A stretch of 28,394 nt of DNA from Reyranella sp. (GTDB lineage Bacteria > Pseudomonadota > Alphaproteobacteria > Reyranellales > Reyranellaceae). Shown here one piece after another: positions 24,363-28,394 of the stretch. The notes beneath the pieces were generated by a model, which made no database searches, was not told the DNA's origin, and saw only the letters and a program-made list of their open reading frames with translations. The stretch spans positions 1 to 28,394 of the forward strand of contig SCVT01000309.1 of NCBI GenBank assembly GCA_004296815.1. The letters are read 5' to 3'. The stretch's first letter is position 1. The number at the start of each line of letters is the position of its first letter. Position numbers and translations under genes: made by a program.

Positions 24363-24428
24363 CACTTTCACGTCTGAATTCCTGAGCCAACGACCGGCCG
24401 CCTCCCGAAGGAGTGCAGGGACCGGAGG
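24346..24428 (+). promoter_or_regulatory. Competing RNA structures between the Cys leader and the next gene
   Basis: GCGGC (24346-24350), inside the Cys codon cluster, can pair with GCCGC at 24355-24359 or with GCCGC at 24397-24401. CCTCC (24401-24405) can pair with GGAGG (24424-24428), the Shine-Dalgarno of the gene at 24438. Its CTCC (24402-24405) can instead pair with GGAG (24410-24413) in a local hairpin with a CGAA loop, leaving the Shine-Dalgarno free. Ribosome position on the leader could choose between these forms. The stems are short and I did not compute energies. Confidence 0.4.
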
Positions 24429-24437
24429 AGTGGAGCC

Positions 24438-24626
24438 ATGTCCGAACCCTTCATAGTCGAAATCTGGGGCGAGCCTGCTGGCGTCGTCCTGCGCGAAGGC
24501 AACGCCTATCGCTTCCATGCCACTGCGCGTCCGTTCTTCGAGCTGGACGGCACGCAGTTCACCACGCCGGGCCACGCGCGACTCGCCGCTGTCCGCCTCA
24601 AGCGTAACGTCGGGGTGCGGCCATGA
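24438..24626 (+). CDS. Small uncharacterised protein at the head of the sulfate operon
   Basis: A 62-residue protein of no family I can name. It starts [18 protein letters not shown] and continues with a pattern of short strands and a helix ([15 protein letters not shown], then [11 protein letters not shown]). There is no signal peptide, membrane segment or Cys. GGAGGAG stands seven bases before the ATG. The TGA overlaps the sbp ATG (ATGA at 24623-24626), so sbp is probably translated by coupled ribosomes. It may be a small regulator or partner of sulfate uptake, or mainly serve to couple leader control to sbp. The strong ribosome-binding site and the tight overlap support that it is real. 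Confidence 0.7.
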   Translation: MSEPFIVEIWGEPAGVVLREGNAYRFHATARPFFELDGTQFTTPGHARLAAVRLKRNVGVRP

Positions 24627-25660
24627 GCATGCGCCAGAGCTTACTCGCCGCCGCCGCCATTGCCCTGGGGCTGATGTCGGCCATTGTCTCCGTGCGCGCA
24701 CAGGAGGTCGTGCTGACCAACGTCTCCTACGATCCGACGCGCGAGCTCTACAAGGCGCTGAACGAGGCCTTCGCCAGGGAATGGCAGGCCAAGCACAACC
24801 AGAAGGTCACGGTGCGCGTGAGCCATGGCGGCTCGGGCAAGCAGGCCCGCTCGGTGATCGACGGCCTCGAGGCCGATGTCGTCACGCTCGCGCTCGCCGG
24901 TGACATCGACGCCATCGCTCGCGAGGGCAAGCGGTTGCCGGAGAACTGGCAGTCGCGTCTGCCGAACAACGCCTCGCCCTACACCTCGACCATCGTGTTC
25001 GTGGTGCGCAAGGGCAACCCCAAGGCGATCAAGGACTGGCCGGACCTCGCCAAGCAGGGCGTGTCCGTCGTGACGCCGAACCCGAAGACCTCGGGCGGCG
25101 CGCGCTGGAACTACCTCGCGGCCTGGGCCTACGAGCTCGACCGCTCGAAAGGAGACCAGGCGGCGGCGCGGAAGTTCGTCGAGGCGATCTATCGCAACGT
25201 GCCGGTGCTCGACTCCGGCGCACGCGGCTCGACGACCACCTTTGCCCAGCGCGCGGTGGGCGACGTCTTCATCTCTTGGGAGAACGAGGCCTTCCTGATC
25301 CAGCAGGAGTTCGGTGCCGACAAGTTCGACATCGTCGTGCCGCCGTTCTCGATTCTCGCCGAGCCGCCGGTGTCGTTGGTCGACGTCGTGGTCGACAAGC
25401 GCGGCACGCGTCCCGTGGCGCAGGCCTATCTCGACTTCCTCTACTCGCCGGCCGCGCAGAGGATCATCGCCAGGAACTTCTACCGTCCGTCGAAGCCCGA
25501 GGCGGCCGATCCTGCCGACCTCGCGCGCTTTCCCAAGCTCAAGCTGGTGACCATCGACGAGGTGTTCGGCGGCTGGACCAAGGCGCAGGCCGAGCACTTC
25601 GCCGACGGCGCGGTGTTCGACCAGATCTACAAGCCGGCTGGAAAGACCGCGACGCGATGA
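24623..25660 (+). CDS. sbp: Sulfate-binding periplasmic protein
   Basis: A 345-residue periplasmic receptor of the sulfate/thiosulfate ABC transporter CysTWA. The signal peptide covers about residues 1-26 (cut after VRA-QE). The mature protein begins [19 protein letters not shown], and [60 protein letters not shown] and [15 protein letters not shown] are all near-identical to well-known Sbp sequences. These loops wrap the sulfate ion. The start ATG overlaps the stop of the 62-residue gene and the stop overlaps the cysT start, so translation is chained through the operon. Sbp and CysP (thiosulfate) are hard to tell apart by sequence alone; the match to Sbp is close. Confidence 0.95.
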   Translation: MSMRQSLLAAAAIALGLMSAIVSVRAQEVVLTNVSYDPTRELYKALNEAFAREWQAKHNQKVTVRVSHGGSGKQARSVIDGLEADVVTLALAGDIDAIAREGKRLPENWQSRLPNNASPYTSTIVFVVRKGNPKAIKDWPDLAKQGVSVVTPNPKTSGGARWNYLAAWAYELDRSKGDQAAARKFVEAIYRNVPVLDSGARGSTTTFAQRAVGDVFISWENEAFLIQQEFGADKFDIVVPPFSILAEPPVSLVDVVVDKRGTRPVAQAYLDFLYSPAAQRIIARNFYRPSKPEAADPADLARFPKLKLVTIDEVFGGWTKAQAEHFADGAVFDQIYKPAGKTATR

Positions 25661-26514
25661 GCGTCGCCGCTCTCCGCGGCTGGACGTCGATCCCGAAGCC
25701 GAGCGCTCTGCCCGGCTTCGGGATCACTTTTGGATTCGCCGTCACCTATCTCTCGCTGATCGTGCTGATCCCGCTCACGGTGCTGGTGGCGCGCGCGGCA
25801 GATCTCGGCCTCGACGGCATCTGGAGGGTCGCCACCACACCGCGCGTGCTCGCCGCCCTTGAGGTGAGCTTCTTCATCTCGGCCGCGGCGGCGCTGGTGA
25901 ACGCGCTGTTTGGGACCATCACCGCCTGGGTGCTGGTGCGCTACGAGTTTCCCGGCAAGCGCCTGCTCGACGCCGCTGTCGATCTTCCTTTTGCCCTTCC
26001 GACTGCCGTGGCTGGCATCGCGCTCGCCGCGCTCTACGCGACCAATGGCTGGATCGGCGAGTTGTTTGCGCCCTGGGGCGTCAAGATCGCCTTCACGCCG
26101 TGGGGCATCCTGATCGCCCTGATATTCATAGGCCTGCCGTTCGTCGTACGCACCGTGCAGCCTGTGCTGCAGGACTTGGACCGCGAAGTCGAGGAGGCGT
26201 CGGCGACGCTCGGTGCCAGCCGCGCGCAGACTGTCTTCCGCGTCGTGCTGCCCGCTTTGCTGCCGGCCCTCCTGACCGGCGTGGCGCTCGCGTTCGCCCG
26301 AGCCGTCGGCGAGTACGGTTCGGTGATCTTCATCGCCGGCAACATGCCGTTCGTCTCCGAGATCGCGCCGCTCCTGATCGTGACCAAGCTCGAGGAGTTC
26401 GACTACGCAGGTGCTGCGGCCATCTCCACGGTGATGCTGGCGATCTCGTTCCTGGCGCTGCTCGCAATCAACGGGCTGCAGGCCTTCAGCCGCCGCAGGC
26501 TTGGCCATGCGTAA
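25657..26514 (+). CDS. cysT: Sulfate/thiosulfate ABC transporter permease CysT
   Basis: A 285-residue inner-membrane subunit (also called CysU) that forms the channel together with CysW. About six membrane helices are seen. The EAA loop that contacts the ATPase is at [39 protein letters not shown] and [14 protein letters not shown] are typical CysT stretches. ATG at 25657 overlaps the sbp TGA (ATGA); the open frame back to 25276 is inside sbp and is not used. The end overlaps cysW by eight bases. Confidence 0.95.
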   Translation: MSVAALRGWTSIPKPSALPGFGITFGFAVTYLSLIVLIPLTVLVARAADLGLDGIWRVATTPRVLAALEVSFFISAAAALVNALFGTITAWVLVRYEFPGKRLLDAAVDLPFALPTAVAGIALAALYATNGWIGELFAPWGVKIAFTPWGILIALIFIGLPFVVRTVQPVLQDLDREVEEASATLGASRAQTVFRVVLPALLPALLTGVALAFARAVGEYGSVIFIAGNMPFVSEIAPLLIVTKLEEFDYAGAAAISTVMLAISFLALLAINGLQAFSRRRLGHA

Positions 26515-27349
26515 CGACGTCCTGACCGAAAGCCCGATCGTGCGCTGGACGCTGCTGGCACTGGCGGTGGGCTTCCTCGCCCTGTTCCTCGTGCTCCCGC
26601 TGCTGGCGGTCTTCGCCGAGGCGCTGCGGCGTGGGCCGGAGACCTTCCTCAAGGCCTTCGCCGATCCCGATACGCAGGCCGCGATCCGGCTCACCCTGCT
26701 GGTGGCTGCCATCGCCGTGCCGCTCAATCTCGTGTTCGGCATCTCTGCCGCCTGGGCCGTCGCCAAGTTCGAGTTTCCCGGCAAGAGCCTGCTGGTCACC
26801 CTGATCGACCTGCCGTTCTCGGTGTCGCCGGTCGTCTCGGGCCTCGTCTACGTGCTGCTGTTCGGGGCCAAAGGCCTGCTCGGGCCTGTGATGGACGACT
26901 GGGACTTCAAGATCATCTTCGCCGTGCCGGGCATCGTGCTCGCCACCATCTTCGTCACCTTCCCCTTCATCGCGCGCGAGCTGATCCCGCTGATGCAGGA
27001 GCAGGGCACGGCGGAAGAGGAGGCGGCTCTGACCTTGGGCGCCTCGGGCTTCCGCACCTTCCTCACCGTCACGCTGCCCAATGTGCGCTGGGCGCTGCTC
27101 TACGGCGTGCTGCTCTGCAACGCGCGCGCGATGGGCGAATTCGGCGCGGTGTCGGTCGTCTCCGGCCACATCCGCGGTCTCACCAACACCATGCCGCTTC
27201 AAGTGGAGATCCTCTACAATGAGTACGACTTCGTCGGCGCTTTCGCCGTCGCCACCCTTCTGGCGGGACTCGCCCTCGTCACCCTGGGCGCCAAGTCCCT
27301 CCTCGAATGGCGATACGGCGACGGCCTCGCCCGCGCACACCGCCACTGA
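26507..27349 (+). CDS. cysW: Sulfate/thiosulfate ABC transporter permease CysW
   Basis: A 280-residue inner-membrane partner of CysT. Six or so hydrophobic segments, the EAA loop in [22 protein letters not shown] and the CysW-type [20 protein letters not shown] are present. The C terminus [15 protein letters not shown] is where CysW proteins usually end. The ATG at 26507 is used; a TTG two codons earlier (26501) is also possible. It overlaps the cysT stop by eight bases. The 3' end overlaps the likely start of cysA by 131 bases in another frame, which is unusual. Confidence 0.94.
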   Translation: MRNDVLTESPIVRWTLLALAVGFLALFLVLPLLAVFAEALRRGPETFLKAFADPDTQAAIRLTLLVAAIAVPLNLVFGISAAWAVAKFEFPGKSLLVTLIDLPFSVSPVVSGLVYVLLFGAKGLLGPVMDDWDFKIIFAVPGIVLATIFVTFPFIARELIPLMQEQGTAEEEAALTLGASGFRTFLTVTLPNVRWALLYGVLLCNARAMGEFGAVSVVSGHIRGLTNTMPLQVEILYNEYDFVGAFAVATLLAGLALVTLGAKSLLEWRYGDGLARAHRH

Positions 27350-28394
27350 TCGTTCGACGGCCATTGCGATTCGCGCCGAGGGGCTCGCCAAGTCCTTCGG
27401 CGCCGCCGCTGCCGTGTCCGGGCTCGATCTCGACGTGGCGCCCGGCGAGCTGCTGGCGCTTCTCGGCCCCTCGGGCTCCGGCAAGACCACCTTCCTGCGT
27501 CTGGTGGCGGGCCTCGAGACGCCGACGGCCGGCCGCATCCTGTTCGGCAACGAGGATGCGACGCGGCTCGCCGTGCAGCAGCGCCGCGTCGGCTTCGTCT
27601 TCCAGCACTACGCGCTCTTCCGTCATCTCACGGTCGCGGAGAACATCGCCTACGGCTTGCGCGTGCGGCCGCGCCGCCTGCGCCCGTCCGACGCCGAGAT
27701 CAAACGCCGCGTCGCCGATCTCCTCGATCTCGTGCAACTCCGCGGTCTCGATCGCCGCCATCCGGCGCAGCTCTCGGGCGGCCAGCGGCAGAGGGTGGCG
27801 CTGGCCCGCGCGCTCGCCGTCGAGCCGCGCGTGCTGCTGCTCGACGAGCCGTTCGGCGCCCTCGACGCCAAGGTACGCCGCGATCTCCGGCGCTGGCTGC
27901 GCGAGGTCCACGAGCGCACCGGCCACACCACGCTCTTCGTGACGCACGACCAGGAGGAGGCGCTGGAGCTCGCCGACCGGGTCGCCATCTTCAACAAGGG
28001 CGCCATCGAGCAGGTCGGCACGCCCGACGAGATCCTCGATCGCCCCGCGACGCCGTTCGTGGCGGGCTTCGTCGGCGAGGCGGTGCGCCTGCCGGTCGAT
28101 GCCGCCGGCCACTGGATCCGCATCGGCGAGCACCAGGTGAAGACGCCGACCGACAATGTCGTGGGCCCCGCCGAGCTCTTCGTGCGGCCGCACGATCTCG
28201 TGCCCGCTACCGATCCGGCGAATGCGATTGCCGCCCATGTGGTCGCGGTGCGCCGCAGCGGCGCCGCGCGACGCGCCGAGCTTTCGCTGGGGCAGGGGCT
28301 GCCTTCCGTCGAGATCGAGCTGCCGACCGGCCACGCCGCGCGCAAGGGCGACGTGCTGCCGGTGACCTTCGTAACCCTTCGGCTTTTCACGTCA
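27219..28394 (+). CDS. cysA: Sulfate/thiosulfate ABC transporter ATPase CysA (3' end outside the window)
   Basis: An open frame that runs to the last base, 392 codons from the ATG at 27219. The conserved ATPase begins only near residue 48 ([15 protein letters not shown]). It shows Walker [10 protein letters not shown] at about 83-91, the Q-loop in [15 protein letters not shown], signature [15 protein letters not shown], Walker [13 protein letters not shown] and FVTHDQEEA with the switch His. A C-terminal regulatory-type beta domain follows ([11 protein letters not shown]). It powers uptake of sulfate by CysT/CysW. Start: the only ATG/GTG/TTG/CTG in this frame ahead of the ATPase is ATG 27219, which has GGAG ten bases upstream but lies 131 bases inside cysW and adds about 47 Ser/Pro/Thr-rich residues. 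A non-standard ATT at 27363 would give the normal length. Confidence 0.9.
   Translation, partial: MSTTSSALSPSPPFWRDSPSSPWAPSPSSNGDTATASPAHTATDRSTAIAIRAEGLAKSFGAAAAVSGLDLDVAPGELLALLGPSGSGKTTFLRLVAGLETPTAGRILFGNEDATRLAVQQRRVGFVFQHYALFRHLTVAENIAYGLRVRPRRLRPSDAEIKRRVADLLDLVQLRGLDRRHPAQLSGGQRQRVALARALAVEPRVLLLDEPFGALDAKVRRDLRRWLREVHERTGHTTLFVTHDQEEALELADRVAIFNKGAIEQVGTPDEILDRPATPFVAGFVGEAVRLPVDAAGHWIRIGEHQVKTPTDNVVGPAELFVRPHDLVPATDPANAIAAHVVAVRRSGAARRAELSLGQGLPSVEIELPTGHAARKGDVLPVTFVTLRLFTS

Noticed and set aside
22422..24701. 759-residue open frame on the minus strand opposite the RraA-like and TctC genes
   Set aside because: Shadow of two well-supported plus-strand genes; it also runs through the terminator and leader region without any domain.
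27279..28334. 351-residue minus-strand open frame opposite cysA
   Set aside because: Antisense shadow; the plus frame has all ABC ATPase motifs.
1..28394. Transposons, prophage genes, CRISPR arrays, tRNA or rRNA
   Set aside because: I looked for repeated arrays, transposase-type ORFs and RNA-gene hallmarks on both strands by eye and found none.

Overview
The window is GC-rich chromosomal DNA (by eye about two-thirds G+C) with densely packed genes, many of them overlapping at ATGA junctions or meeting tail to tail. Gene content points to an alphaproteobacterium: a divergent NADP-malic enzyme/mutS pair, a HemD/mitofilin/HemY heme-operon block, and orphan TctC-type (Bug) solute-binding proteins. 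A Reyranella-like or other Rhodospirillales-type lineage would fit, but that is inference. I see no rRNA, tRNA, transposon, prophage or CRISPR.

Layout. 1-1177 (+): the end of a ketopantoate-reductase-like gene, then rnk. 1180-5829 (-): a tight operon of maeB, a D-aminoacylase-type amidohydrolase and a LysE/RhtB exporter. 5999-8668 (+): mutS, divergent from maeB. 8638-14217 (-): a five-gene run of ogt, a hemD-mic60 fusion, hemY with a C-terminal zinc ribbon, a short MetE-like (MesD-type) methionine synthase and a six-helix membrane protein. 14291-15667 (+): a secreted alpha/beta hydrolase, meeting an ATC-hydrolase-like gene (-) with no gap. 16241-17212 (+): the first TctC-type receptor. 17213-19948 (+): a structured leader, two unrelated-length types of argC in tandem, and a GNAT acetyltransferase. 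19938-24146: a GntR/FCD regulator (-) divergent from a sugar-acid dehydratase, an RraA-like protein and a second TctC receptor, with a perfect 14-bp palindrome in the shared promoter region. 24147-28394 (+): a terminator hairpin, a leader region, a 62-residue small protein, and the sulfate transporter genes sbp, cysT, cysW and cysA, the last running off the window.

The most interesting signals are two short leader ORFs whose amino-acid content matches the pathway of the operon that follows. Upstream of argC lies a 23-codon ORF with eight Arg codons, four of them consecutive. It is followed by four segments that can pair as 1:2, 2:3 or 3:4, the geometry of a ribosome-mediated attenuator. Upstream of the sulfate-uptake operon lies a 21-codon ORF with a good Shine-Dalgarno that ends in three closely spaced Cys codons (CRCGMC). 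It is followed by competing hairpins that can hide the next gene's ribosome-binding site. Together they suggest that this organism controls arginine and sulfur supply by leader-peptide translation. This is read from sequence only and has not been tested.

Other points worth a look are the in-frame fusion of uroporphyrinogen-III synthase to a mitofilin-type membrane protein, a MesD-type methionine synthase without its usual DUF1852 partner in view, two argC types side by side, and a cysA whose only standard start codon lies 131 bases inside cysW.
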